Shown here: positions 24,990 through 34,423 of the stretch, in pieces
How positions within the stretch are numbered: position 1 is the stretch's first letter
Layout: every line of letters begins with the position of its first letter
Assembly (NCBI GenBank): GCA_963666035.2
Contig: CAXXJI010000007.1
Coordinates: 464,703-528,702 of the forward strand
DNA: 64,000 nucleotides
DNA from: CALMFG01 sp963666035
GTDB lineage: Bacteria > Bacillota > Clostridia > Christensenellales > CALMFG01
Direction: 5' to 3'
Program-made: the position numbers and the translations under genes
The notes under the pieces: model-generated
Told to the model about the DNA's origin: nothing
What the model saw: only the letters and a program-made list of their open reading frames with translations
The model's database searches: none

Positions 24990-27404
24990 ACAGTGACCTC
25001 CACATGGTGTTCTACGGCCTTTGAATTGGGGATAATAGTATCCCCATCAATTGCTTCACCATCTACGGAAAGCGAGTAGCTTCCAGTGTTTTTTACATGA
25101 ATATGGTAGGTTGTGCCACGGAATTTGCGCACAACCGTATAGTCGGAAAGGTGCCGAGGCAGGCAGGGCTTAATGCGAAGCCCTCCGATCGTGGGTATAA
25201 CGCCCAAGATTGCCTGACTGATGTTAACAAACGCCCAGGACCCCGTACCGGTCAGCCAGCTGTTTTTGGCTTCACCCTCATTGAAGGATGCACGCGCCGC
25301 AATGGTCTGCGAGTAAACATATGGCTCGCTCCGGCGGATGTCACTCTTGTCCTCGATAAAAGCAGGGCAGACCCGGCGGTACAGGTCGAAGGCGGAGTCT
25401 CCACGCCCGAGAACGGTTTCTGCGATGCTGACCCAAGGATTGTTATGGCTGAAAATTGATCCGTTTTCTTTATAACCCGGGGGATAACTGGTGATTTCGC
25501 CGAGTTCTTCATGATAGCGGGTATAGCAGGGCGCTAAAAGTTCCATGCCGAATTCGCCGAGAAGATGGTCTTTGGCCGAATCCACAGCCATTTGTGCCTT
25601 GCCATCGTCCAACCCGATACCGGCCATCACACAAAAACCTTGCGGTTCGATAAAGATATGTCCTTCGTCGCATACTTGCGACCCCACAGGATTTCCAAAA
25701 GCGTCATAAGCGCGCAAGAACCATTGGCCGTCCCATCCGTGCGCTTTGACGGCTTGCGTCATCTCCTTGACGGCTTGAGCTATCTCTTCCGCTTCGGTTT
25801 TCAGCCCTTTCAGCGCACAGAGTTCGACGTATTTTTCGCCGTAGTATACAAACATTGCCGCGATAAACACACTTTCAGCATCACTTTCGGAAGTGCCGCA
25901 GGTTTGGAAGCTCTCACCCGGTTCGGTACTGAAACTGTTTAGATTCAAGCAGTCGTTCCAGTCAGCTCGTCCGATTTTTGGCAGGCCGTGCGGGCCTCGG
26001 TTGTTTAATGTGAACCCAATACTGCGTCTTAAGTGCTCCATCAGCGGTTTTTCACTGCCCGCCACATGATCGAAAGGAACAAGTTCGTCCAAAATGGTCA
26101 TATCGCCGGTCTCGGCGATGTAGGCATGAGCACAGGCAACCAGCCACAACGGGTCGTCATTGAATCCGCTTCCAACATCATTATTGCCCTGTTTGGTCAG
26201 CGGCTGGTATTGGTGATAGGTGCTACCATCCTCCCACTGCACCGAAGCGATATCGATAATCCGTTCCCGAGCGCGCTCGGGGATTAAGTGGACAAAACCG
26301 AGCAGATCCTGGCAGCTGTCCCGAAAGCCCATGCCGCGTCCCATACCGCTTTCGAAGTAGCTGGCTGAACGGCTTAAATTGAAAGTTGTCATACACTGAT
26401 ATTGATGCCAGATATTCACTGCACGATTTAAAATCTCATCGCTGCTGGCCAGCGTGTAGCAGCCCAGAAGACCGTTCCAGTACGCAGATAATTCATCCAA
26501 CGCCGCATCCACGGCTGCGGGGGTCTTAAATTTATCGTTGACGCGCAACGCAGTATCTTTTCGAATTACACCGGGTGAAATAAACTTATCTTCCTTGGGA
26601 TTTTCACCATAACCCAAAACAAAGATAAATGTTTTTTCTTCATTCGGAGCCAAAGATAAATCGTTTTGCAGTACGGCGACAGGGGACCACCCGTGAGCTA
26701 CACTGCCTAAGCATCCGCCTTTTTCCAGCGCAATGGGGTTATCCCAGCCGCGTCCAGTGCCGAGAAAAGCGTCTCTTGCCGTATCAAATCCGGTTACGGG
26801 CTGATTAACGCTGTAATATGCATAATGATTGCGGCGCTCACGGTATTCGGTTTTATGGTAGACGGTACTATTTTCTACTTCAACTTCACCAATATTCAGG
26901 TTGCGTTGGAAATTGGACGCGTCATCCACTGCGTTCCAAAGACACCACTCGACGGCTCCATAAAGCTGGATACTTCGGTTCAAACTGCTTTTGTTTTTAA
27001 TCGTCATACGGTGTACTTCGCAAGTTTCACCGATGGGGACAAAGCAGGTCAGCGAAGCGGAAAGGTCATCCTTTTCGCTTTCGAAAACAGTATATCCCAA
27101 ACCATGCCGGCACAGATAGGTGTCCAGCGGTGTGTCTGTCGGGTGAAAAGCCGGGCTCCACGCGGTTTTTTCCATTTTCTTTTATATAATAAAAGCGTCC
27201 GCCGATATCTGCGGGGACATTATTGTATCGATAACGCAAAAGACGCAGCAGTTTTGCATCGCGGTAGAAGCAATAGCCGCCGCCGGTATTGCTGATTAAA
27301 CCAAAAAAAGATTCGCTGCCCAGGTAATTAATCCAGGGAAGCGGCGTATGGGGCGTTTTAATGACGTATTCTTTTCTATTATCGTCAAAATTGCCGAATT
27401 TCAT
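24986..27404 (-). pseudogene. GH94 cellobiose phosphorylase, disrupted by one-base frameshift
   Basis: Two frames together cover a complete cellobiose phosphorylase (about 805 residues). The first, from ATG 27404 with GAGGTG upstream, begins KFGNFDDNRKEYVIKTPHTP and runs to about YYIKENGK. The second, in the +1 frame, continues TAWSPAFHP through the catalytic RADWNDC (Asp acid/base) to the end. The break lies in an A6 run (minus strand, near 27165-27172); one A fewer restores the frame. The enzyme would split cellobiose with phosphate into glucose-1-phosphate and glucose. It is first in an operon with GH1. The intact rest of the gene suggests a recent mutation or a sequencing error. Confidence 0.88.
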
Positions 27405-27459
27405 CAGAATATGCACCTCAATAATAAAAAAATGGATTGATGTTGTTTCGTAAAGAAAT

Positions 27460-27516
27460 TTACGTAATCGTATAAGTACGTAACGACATCATACTCAGTG
27501 AAAGATAAAAAGTCAA
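27460..27516 (-). promoter_or_regulatory. GH94 operon promoter with inverted-repeat operator
   Basis: On the minus strand, TTGACT (27516-27511) and TATGAT (27493-27488) are 17 bases apart. Immediately downstream, TTACGTA (27460-27466) and TACGTAA (27477-27483) form a perfect inverted repeat with a 10-base spacer across the expected transcription start. Position and symmetry fit an operator; the divergent LacI-family gene is the obvious candidate regulator. Confidence 0.6.
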
Positions 27517-27600
27517 CGATTTTTCGCTATAACGCCCAAAAAAGTTAGAGTTTATTAAAGTTTTTGTAAATAAATCTTTAATAAATTTTGTATTTTGGGG

Positions 27601-27630
27601 TTGACGCGCTTTGAAGAGATGTAATATAAT
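27601..27630 (+). promoter_or_regulatory. Promoter of the LacI regulator gene
   Basis: TTGACG (27601-27606) and TATAAT (27625-27630) are 18 bases apart, about 90 bases upstream of the start. Two copies of AACGATTAA (27642-27650 and 27699-27707) lie in the leader, possible LacI-family half-sites. The 27405-27723 gap otherwise holds no gene. Confidence 0.5.
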
Positions 27631-27723
27631 AAGTCGGCGAAAACGATTAAGTGATATTTTAAGTGCTTTTTAAGATATTTTCGCATTTCTTTAAAGATAA
27701 CGATTAAATTGGGGTAAATGCTG

Positions 27724-28731
27724 ATGGTGACAATGAAGGATATTGCGGTTAAATGCGGTGTTTCACCGGCCACCGTTAGCAAAGCGCTTAATGGACATTC
27801 GGATATCGGTGTGGAAACCGCCGAGCTGATCCGTACGACAGCACGCGAAATGGGCTATCTGCCCAACGCTGCGGCGAGAGCGCTGAAAACCAATCGATCC
27901 TTGAACTTGGGCGTTTTGTTTGTGGACAAGACCTCTTCCGGACTATCACATGAATACTTCTCGACCGTGCTAAACAGTTTTAAAGTGGAAGCCGAAAGAC
28001 TGGGATATGATATTACATTCATCAGCAAGGATATCGGCAACTTCAAAATGGATTATTATGAGCACGCCCGCTACCGCAATTGCGACGGTGTGGTGATCGC
28101 TTCAATCGATTATTCTGATCCGGCAGTGGTCAAGCTGGTAGAAAGCAACATCCCGGTGGTCACAATCGATCATGTGTTCAATAATCGTACAGCCATATTG
28201 TCTGACAATGTGCAAAGTATGGTTGATATTGTGGACTATATTTATGGATTGGGGCATCGCAAGATTGCGTTTATCCATGGTGAAGATACATCCGTCACTA
28301 AAAAAAGACTCGCAAGCTTCTTAAAATCCTGCATGAACAAAGGCATCAATGTGCCGGATGAGCATGTTAAAGCGGCCATTTACCATGACCCTAAATCAAG
28401 CGGATTGGCAACGCGCGAACTGTTATCGTTGCAGAACAGGCCCACTTGCATCCTTTATCCGGACGATTTTTCTTTCTTGGGTGGGATGAGTGAACTTGAA
28501 AGACAGGGGCTAAAAATTCCCGACGATATCAGCGTTGTGGGTTATGACGGAATTTTACTTTCACAGGCGCTTCGCCCCCGGCTCACCACCTTCCGGCAGG
28601 ATTCGGAAGGCATTGGAAGAAGAGCGGCGGCAAAACTTGTGGAGGAGATTGAGAATCCCAAGATGTTTGTACCGACGCAGGTGCTGGTGTCCGGCTCACT
28701 GCTGATCGGTAATACGGTGAAACAGATTTGA
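27724..28731 (+). CDS. LacI-family transcriptional regulator
   Basis: N-terminal helix-turn-helix MKDIAVKCGVSPATVSKALNGHSD with the hinge NAAARALKT, then a periplasmic-binding-protein-like effector domain (RSLNLGVLFVDK to GSLLIGNTVKQ), with the typical VVGYDG and LTTFRQD elements. Starts at 27718 and 27724 are both possible; GGGG at 27711-27714 favours 27724. It precedes a sugar ABC transporter operon and faces the GH94-GH1 operon. Thus it probably senses a cello-oligosaccharide or its product and controls both directions. Confidence 0.93.
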   Translation: MVTMKDIAVKCGVSPATVSKALNGHSDIGVETAELIRTTAREMGYLPNAAARALKTNRSLNLGVLFVDKTSSGLSHEYFSTVLNSFKVEAERLGYDITFISKDIGNFKMDYYEHARYRNCDGVVIASIDYSDPAVVKLVESNIPVVTIDHVFNNRTAILSDNVQSMVDIVDYIYGLGHRKIAFIHGEDTSVTKKRLASFLKSCMNKGINVPDEHVKAAIYHDPKSSGLATRELLSLQNRPTCILYPDDFSFLGGMSELERQGLKIPDDISVVGYDGILLSQALRPRLTTFRQDSEGIGRRAAAKLVEEIENPKMFVPTQVLVSGSLLIGNTVKQI

Positions 28732-28810
28732 CAGCAGGCTTTGTTGTCAATAAATAAATAGAGCACTTTAAAAAATTTGGAGTGCGCTTATAAAAAATGA
28801 GGAGGAACAC

Positions 28811-30136
28811 ATGAAGAAACTAATAGCTCTATTATTAGTGTTAGTTATGGTGTTCAGCTTAGCTGGATGTGATAAAGGTCCGGCTACGACTGAAGAAGGA
28901 AAAATCGTCCTGAACGTATGGTCTTTCACGGATGAGGTTCCAAACATGGTTGCCAAGTATATGGAAATGCATCCTGATGTTGCGGCAAAGTATGAAGTTC
29001 AAACAACTATCATTGCTACAACCGATGGTGCATACCAGCCCGCGCTTGACCAGGCTCTGGCCGCTGGCGGCAACGAAGCGCCTGACATCTATGCGGCTGA
29101 AGCTGCATTCGTATTAAAGTATACACAGGGCGATGCTGCTAAATATGCTGCACCATATGCAGATCTTGGCATTGATGTGGACAAGTTGGTTAAAGATGCT
29201 GAAATCGCACAGTACACTGTGGATATCGGTTCAAGAAAAGGCAAAGTTGTCGGTCTTGGTTATCAGGCAACCGGCGGTGCGTTTATCTATCGCAGCTCGC
29301 TGGCACTTGACACTTGGGGAACTGATGATCCTGAAGAAATCGCGAATATCGTCGGCCCCGGCTGGGATAAATTCTTTGCGGCTGCGGCAGACCTGAAAGC
29401 CAAAGGCTATGGTATTGTTTCCGGCGACGGCGACATCTGGCATGCGGTTGAAAACAGCTCTTCTACCGGTTGGGTTGTAGACGGCAAATTGGTTATTTCT
29501 CCTGAACGTGAAGCATTCTTAGATCTTTCCAAAGAACTGAAAGACAATGGATATCACAATGATACTCAGGACTGGACAGACGCTTGGTTTGCTGATATGC
29601 AGGGCGTTGGCGAACAACCGATCTTCGGTTTCTTCGGACCTGCTTGGCTGATCAACTACGTTATGGCTGGCAATGCTGGCGATACAGTAGGCGACTGGAG
29701 AGTTTGTGCACCGCCTATCGGCTTCTTCTGGGGCGGCACATGGGTTCTGGCTTCTGATTCTTCTGCAAACAAAGATATCGCAGGCGATATCATTGAGTGG
29801 ATCACGCTTGATACCAGCGAAACCGGCTTACAGTATATGTGGGCTAACGGCACAATGAACGGCCCCGGCGGAACAAAAGATACCGTTTCCTCCAATGTCG
29901 TTATGGGCAAATCCGATGGAACATTGGATTTCTTAGGCGGACAGAATATGTTTGACGCATTCGTACCGGCTAATGAATTTGCTAATGGTAAGTGCTTAAC
30001 TCAGTATGACGAAACCATCAATGGTTACTTCCGTGACCAGGTTCGTTCCTACACTGCGGGCGAAAAAACTCGTGATGAAGCGATCGCTGACTTTAAGCAA
30101 TTGGTTGCTGACAACTTGGATGTTGTCGTAGAATAA
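28811..30136 (+). CDS. Sugar ABC transporter substrate-binding lipoprotein
   Basis: Signal with lipobox SLAGC (cysteine about residue 20), then a family 1 extracellular solute-binding fold: KIVLNVWSFTDEVPNMV at the start and an aromatic-rich ligand region (GFFGPAWLINY, IGFFWGGTWV). 441 residues. AGGAGG precedes the ATG by 6 bases. A hairpin follows, then two permeases, so it is the first structural gene of the import operon and likely the most expressed. Ligand inferred from context to be cellobiose or a similar beta-glucoside. Confidence 0.93.
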   Translation: MKKLIALLLVLVMVFSLAGCDKGPATTEEGKIVLNVWSFTDEVPNMVAKYMEMHPDVAAKYEVQTTIIATTDGAYQPALDQALAAGGNEAPDIYAAEAAFVLKYTQGDAAKYAAPYADLGIDVDKLVKDAEIAQYTVDIGSRKGKVVGLGYQATGGAFIYRSSLALDTWGTDDPEEIANIVGPGWDKFFAAAADLKAKGYGIVSGDGDIWHAVENSSSTGWVVDGKLVISPEREAFLDLSKELKDNGYHNDTQDWTDAWFADMQGVGEQPIFGFFGPAWLINYVMAGNAGDTVGDWRVCAPPIGFFWGGTWVLASDSSANKDIAGDIIEWITLDTSETGLQYMWANGTMNGPGGTKDTVSSNVVMGKSDGTLDFLGGQNMFDAFVPANEFANGKCLTQYDETINGYFRDQVRSYTAGEKTRDEAIADFKQLVADNLDVVVE

Positions 30137-30158
30137 CAACGTATAAGACTATTTTGGG

Positions 30159-30190
30159 CTGGGATAGCAGGAACTTTTCCGCTATCCCAG
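30159..30190 (+). promoter_or_regulatory. Intercistronic hairpin between binding protein and permease
   Basis: CTGGGATAGC (30159-30168) and GCTATCCCAG (30181-30190) form a perfect 10-bp stem with a 12-base loop and no T run. Such hairpins after binding-protein genes are known to stabilise the upstream mRNA and lower permease expression; a partial terminator is the alternative. Confidence 0.65.
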
Positions 30191-30216
30191 TTCACTTTAT
30201 GAGGAGGTGAGTGGTA

Positions 30217-31200
30217 TTGAAAAGCCGGAAAAATTTTAGTTATGCGAAATATGGATATATTTTCAGCATTCCATTTATTGTAACGTTTTTAATTTTCTCA
30301 TTATATCCAACGATTTTTACGGCAATACTCGGCTTTACGAATTCTAAGGGCCTCGGCAATACAAGTTTTCGAATACTGACAGAGGACCCGTTTAGGAATT
30401 TTAAGTTAGTCTTAAACAACGGCTCTTTTAGGACAGCGCTGCAAAATACGGCTACGATCTGGATCGCAAACTTTATACCACAGATACTTTTAGCTTTGCT
30501 TCTAACCGCCTGGTTTACTTCGCGGCGCAACAAGCTTAAAGGTCAGGGCTTTTTTAAAGTGGTATTCTATATGCCGAATATTATCACAGCTGCGAGCATC
30601 GCGGTTTTGTTTGCCACACTATTTGGTTATCCGATTGGACCCGTCAATGATTTGCTTATTAAACTTGGGCTTCTTGCCGAAAAGAAGTACTTTTATATTG
30701 ATAAGGTTATGTCACAAGGTATCATAGCGTTCATCCAATTCTGGATGTGGTATGGCTACACCATGTTGATTTTGATTGCCGGCGTAAAGGGAATTAATCC
30801 GCAGATATTTGAAGCGGCTGAAATTGATGGCGCAACAGGTGCGCAAGCCTTTTTCAGAATTACGCTGCCCAATCTTAGAACGATTCTTTTATATGTTTTA
30901 GTCACCAGCTTGATTGGCGGACTAAATATATTCGATATTCCAAAATTATTGGTGCCATACAGTGGTCCAGACAACGCAACGCTAACGGCCAGTGTGTTTA
31001 TTTATAATCAGGCTTTCAGCGGCAGTTATTTCTGGAACAGGGCAGCTGCGGCCAGTATGATTCTGTTTGTCATTATTGCAGTGTGCTCGGCCATTCTGTT
31101 CTACATTATGCGCGATAAAGACGAAGCTGAACACCGTAAAGCGGTAAAGCGGTTGGCAAAAGAGCAGGATAACAGACTAAAGGCACAGGAGGGCAGATGA
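30217..31200 (+). CDS. Sugar ABC transporter permease 1 (MalF/UgpA-like)
   Basis: Six transmembrane helices and the cytoplasmic EAA loop (EAAEIDGATGAQAFFRITLP), which docks on the ATPase. A long charged C-terminus follows. GAGGAGGTGA ends at 30210, so TTG 30217 (spacing 6) is preferred to GTG 30211. It overlaps closely with the next permease (one base apart), forming the usual MalF/MalG-type pair. Confidence 0.92.
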   Translation: MKSRKNFSYAKYGYIFSIPFIVTFLIFSLYPTIFTAILGFTNSKGLGNTSFRILTEDPFRNFKLVLNNGSFRTALQNTATIWIANFIPQILLALLLTAWFTSRRNKLKGQGFFKVVFYMPNIITAASIAVLFATLFGYPIGPVNDLLIKLGLLAEKKYFYIDKVMSQGIIAFIQFWMWYGYTMLILIAGVKGINPQIFEAAEIDGATGAQAFFRITLPNLRTILLYVLVTSLIGGLNIFDIPKLLVPYSGPDNATLTASVFIYNQAFSGSYFWNRAAAASMILFVIIAVCSAILFYIMRDKDEAEHRKAVKRLAKEQDNRLKAQEGR

Positions 31201-31201
31201 G

Positions 31202-32050
31202 ATGAAAAAGAAAGTAAGTGTTGGCGGTATCATATTTAGGATCGTTGCCTACACCATATTGATCTTACTGGCAATCTTAAGCATTATGCCTTTCTGGATT
31301 ATGATTGTTAACGCAACGCGCAGTACCTTCCAGGTACAGCAAAGTGCATTTGCACTGCTTCCGTCAACGCATTTGATGGAAAATCTAGATGTATTGTTGG
31401 GGAAAACGTTTAAGCCAATGGTGGGTCTTGCCAATTCGATGATTATCTCGGTGGGCGCCACGGCTTGTACGATATATTTCTCGGCACTCACAGCGTATGC
31501 GCTCATTGCATACAACTGGAAGCTGCGCCGTCCGTTTTTCACCATGATTATGGCAGTGATGATGATTCCGGCACAGATTACTATTATCGGTTTTTATAAA
31601 TTCATGTATCAAATCGGCATGACCAATAATTTTCTGGCGTTGATCCTGCCGGCTATTGCGGCACCGCCTGCTGTGTTCTTTATGCGGCAGTTTATGGTGG
31701 CATCGCTGCCGATGGAACTTTTAGAAGCGGCGCGTATCGATGGTTCGTCTGAGTTTTATACGTTTAATCGTATTGTCATACCGATCATGAAACCGGCTTT
31801 GGCGACACAGGGGATTTTCTCGTTTGTGTTTAACTGGAACAACTTGTTCCTGCCTTTGGTCATCTTGACGGACAGCAATAAATATACGATGCCGATTATG
31901 GTCAGTTTGCTGAAAGGTGATATTTATAAAACCGAATACGGAGCCGTTTATTTAGGGTTGACATTGACCGTACTGCCGTTATTTGTGATTTACTTCCTGC
32001 TTTCGAAGTACATCATCGCTGGTGTGGCTTTGGGCGGTGTAAAAGGATAA
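31202..32050 (+). CDS. Sugar ABC transporter permease 2 (MalG/UgpE-like)
   Basis: 282 residues with six helices and the EAA motif EAARIDGSSE followed by FNRIVIPIMKPA. The N-terminal stretch IIFRIVAYTILILLAILSIM is the first helix. AGGAGGG lies in the end of the previous gene. Last gene of the import operon; a terminator follows. The matching ATPase lies on the opposite strand just downstream. Confidence 0.92.
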   Translation: MKKKVSVGGIIFRIVAYTILILLAILSIMPFWIMIVNATRSTFQVQQSAFALLPSTHLMENLDVLLGKTFKPMVGLANSMIISVGATACTIYFSALTAYALIAYNWKLRRPFFTMIMAVMMIPAQITIIGFYKFMYQIGMTNNFLALILPAIAAPPAVFFMRQFMVASLPMELLEAARIDGSSEFYTFNRIVIPIMKPALATQGIFSFVFNWNNLFLPLVILTDSNKYTMPIMVSLLKGDIYKTEYGAVYLGLTLTVLPLFVIYFLLSKYIIAGVALGGVKG

Positions 32051-32104
32051 GAAGGGTTATAAGAAGGACGATATAGCACAAAAACAAGGTAAGATATACA
32101 TTAA

Positions 32105-32137
32105 AAAACTGCCGTAGGAATTGCGGCGGTTTTTTTG
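32105..32137 (+). terminator. Terminator of the ABC permease operon
   Basis: AACTGCCG (32107-32114) pairs with CGGCGGTT (32124-32131), one T-G wobble, followed by a T run. Confidence 0.75.
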
Positions 32138-32198
32138 TGTGGATAATACAAGAATAAAAAAGTCGGGAAAGTTTAACTATCTGCAGGAAAAAGGGTAT

Positions 32199-32234
32199 AA
32201 AAAAACGCCGTATTCTTATTAAAAAGACACGGCG
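32199..32234 (-). terminator. Terminator of the ABC ATPase gene
   Basis: On the minus strand CGCCGT pairs with ACGGCG around a 17-base loop and is followed by seven T, 20 bases after the stop codon. Confidence 0.65.
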
Positions 32235-32253
32235 CTGTGGTTTTATAGTTGGT

Positions 32254-33360
32254 TTAGTTCGTAATAATCTTTCCGGATTCGATATCAAAAATATGTGCTT
32301 TCGCAGTATTCACACTGAAGAGTGTTTCGCTTCCTGGCTTCACCGGAGTATCCGGACTGAATTTGCCGATTACGTCTGCACCTGCGAAGTTGAAGTAGAC
32401 CAGAATCTCAGAACCCATCATTTCGGAGTTTTCCAAAGTCACTCTGAAGTGGTTCGGAGCTTCAATTGCGCTTTCGCTGATGTCTTCGGGCCGAATGCCG
32501 ACTTTGACTTTTTTGCCAAGGAAAGCGTCCAGCTTGCCGCTTCTGTTTTTCTCACTGGGTATAATCAACTTGTTGCCATTAAGGTCTACAGTGAAGTAGT
32601 CTTTTTCTTTGCTGAGCACGCCCTCAAACATATTCATGCGGGGAGAACCGATAAAACCGGCAACAAACAGATTGACGGGGTAATGATAAAGATTTGAGGG
32701 TGTATCCACCTGCTGGATAAAGCCGTCTTTCATAACAACAATCCGATCGCCCATGGTCATGGCCTCGGTCTGGTCATGGGTAACATATACAAACGTGGTA
32801 CCGAGTTTCATATGCAGTCTGGCAATCTCGGACCGCATCTGTGTACGCAGTTTGGCGTCCAGATTGGAAAGCGGTTCGTCCAAAAGGAAAACCTTGGGAT
32901 TTCTCACCATCGCACGGCCTAAGGCCACACGCTGACGCTGGCCACCCGAGAGTGCTTTGGGTTTACGGTTTAATAGATGTTCGATATCCAAAATTCGAGC
33001 GGCTTCGGTGACACGTTCTTTAATCTCGTCTTTTGGGGTTCTGCGCAAGGAAAGACCGAATGCCATGTTATCATATACTGTCATATGCGGATACAGCGCG
33101 TAGTTTTGGAAAACCATCGCAATATCTCTGTCTTTCGGCGGTACCGAATTGACCACTGTGTCGCCAATCATCAATTCGCCTTCTGTGATGGTTTCTAAGC
33201 CGGCGATCATACGTAAAGTGGTCGACTTACCGCAGCCAGACGGTCCAACCAGAATAATGAATTCTTTGTCTGCAATTTCCAGATTAAAATCCTGAACCGC
33301 CACGACCTGCTCCTTGCCGGGATAGATCTTGGTAATGTTCTTAAAGGAAATACTAGCCAT
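32254..33360 (-). CDS. MsmX/UgpC-type carbohydrate ABC transporter ATPase
   Basis: Walker A GPSGCGKST, signature LSGGQRQR, Walker B VFLLDEPLSNLD and the His switch THDQTE are all present. Two C-terminal OB folds of the TOBE type follow (GIRPEDISESAI, near the end). 368 residues from ATG 33360, chosen for GGAGG just before it; the frame extends to 33372. Such ATPases serve several sugar permeases in Firmicutes, so it is the likely energiser of the permease pair upstream and perhaps others. It is divergent from the AraC gene, with shared repeats in the gap. Confidence 0.93.
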   Translation of the reverse strand: MASISFKNITKIYPGKEQVVAVQDFNLEIADKEFIILVGPSGCGKSTTLRMIAGLETITEGELMIGDTVVNSVPPKDRDIAMVFQNYALYPHMTVYDNMAFGLSLRRTPKDEIKERVTEAARILDIEHLLNRKPKALSGGQRQRVALGRAMVRNPKVFLLDEPLSNLDAKLRTQMRSEIARLHMKLGTTFVYVTHDQTEAMTMGDRIVVMKDGFIQQVDTPSNLYHYPVNLFVAGFIGSPRMNMFEGVLSKEKDYFTVDLNGNKLIIPSEKNRSGKLDAFLGKKVKVGIRPEDISESAIEAPNHFRVTLENSEMMGSEILVYFNFAGADVIGKFSPDTPVKPGSETLFSVNTAKAHIFDIESGKIITN

Positions 33361-33376
33361 GTTTGCCTCCAATTAA

Positions 33377-33489
33377 GTAAAATATTGATACTACAAATTC
33401 TTTTATTTTTGTTGTATGCTAATTATATCATTAAAAAAGGCGGCTATATGGGTAAAATATATTGAAAAAGGGTAAAATATTGATATAGT
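33377..33489 (+). promoter_or_regulatory. Shared control region between ABC ATPase and AraC genes, with repeats
   Basis: GTAAAATATTGATA occurs at 33377-33390 and again at 33472-33485. GGGTAAAATAT occurs at 33450-33460 and 33470-33480, spaced exactly 20 bases (two helical turns). A promoter for the AraC gene fits TTGAAA 33462-33467 and TATAGT 33484-33489 (16-base spacer). The paired direct repeats are what AraC-type dimers bind, so autoregulation and control of the ATPase gene are likely. Confidence 0.6.
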
Positions 33490-33495
33490 GATTAT

Positions 33496-34293
33496 ATGAA
33501 AAATATCACAAATGTTTTAAAACAGGATATTAATGTATCGGTCAATCTACGGTTTTCGGATTTATCGGATATGCCGATTATAATTTTTTATGCACAAATC
33601 AAACCAGTTGAAATACGTCTCGGAGAGAATGCTGTTACGCTGGGTAAAGGAGAGTACATTGTGCTCAGCCAAGAGTCGTCAATACACGTGATGGACGAGA
33701 AAAACGCGGTCATCATTTTGGGGCTTCACGGTGCTTTGGCTGAAAAGCATGCCGATGAAGTGATGATGGATAGACCACGTTTGCTGATTGAGGCAGGGAC
33801 ACTGGGCACCACGATGAAATCAATACTGTCCGGCAGTGAAGAGGAATGGACAGAAGTACAACAGATTAGACTCGCTTTTGAATTGTTGTTGGCTTTGGCG
33901 GCATTGCCGGATGAAAGTGCACAAAAACCATGGCTGGTGACCGATGCTTGTGCGCTGATCGATGAAGAGTACGGCTATATCTATGGTGTGGAGGATTTGG
34001 CCGACAGACTAGGGGTGAATAAAGCTCATTTGATCCGCGTTTTTAAAGCGGAAATGGAGATCACACCGGGAGACTATTTAAAAATGATACGGATGGAGAA
34101 TGCGCGGCACTTTCTGGTCAATCGCGATTTGGACTTAAATATGGTAGCAGGGCTGACCGGGTATGCCAACGCCAATTATTTTGGGAAAGTGTTTAAAAAG
34201 ACATACGGTATTTCTCCTAAAGCATACCAGCAGGCAGCGGCTGAAAAAACACCGGTGAAGGAAAAGGCGATACCAGATGAACTTTTCCTGTAA
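33496..34293 (+). CDS. AraC-family transcriptional regulator
   Basis: 265 residues with an N-terminal cupin-like sensor (PVEIRLGENAVTLGKGEYIVLSQ) and a C-terminal AraC domain: VEDLADRLGVNKAHLIRVFK, then VAGLTGYANANYFGKVFKK and the conserved YGISPKAYQ. There is no ribosome site and the TATAGT -10 box ends only 6 bases before the ATG, so the mRNA may be leaderless. Its product probably regulates the sugar transport and hydrolysis genes around it. Confidence 0.88.
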   Translation: MKNITNVLKQDINVSVNLRFSDLSDMPIIIFYAQIKPVEIRLGENAVTLGKGEYIVLSQESSIHVMDEKNAVIILGLHGALAEKHADEVMMDRPRLLIEAGTLGTTMKSILSGSEEEWTEVQQIRLAFELLLALAALPDESAQKPWLVTDACALIDEEYGYIYGVEDLADRLGVNKAHLIRVFKAEMEITPGDYLKMIRMENARHFLVNRDLDLNMVAGLTGYANANYFGKVFKKTYGISPKAYQQAAAEKTPVKEKAIPDELFL

Positions 34294-34423
34294 GCGTTAA
34301 AACATACTGGCGAACAGCTTTCCCCTTTGGTTATATCGCCATTCTGCACGTGTGGACACGGTTTTTTGATTATGATACGATGGCACTGATGAATTGAATT
34401 ATCGTTTTGAGGGGAGAAAATCC

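Noticed and set aside
27163..27176. Programmed -1 ribosomal frameshift at A-AAA-AAC in the GH94 gene
   Set aside because: The heptamer is in the right register for -1 slippage, but the downstream coding frame is +1, so slippage would not restore the protein.
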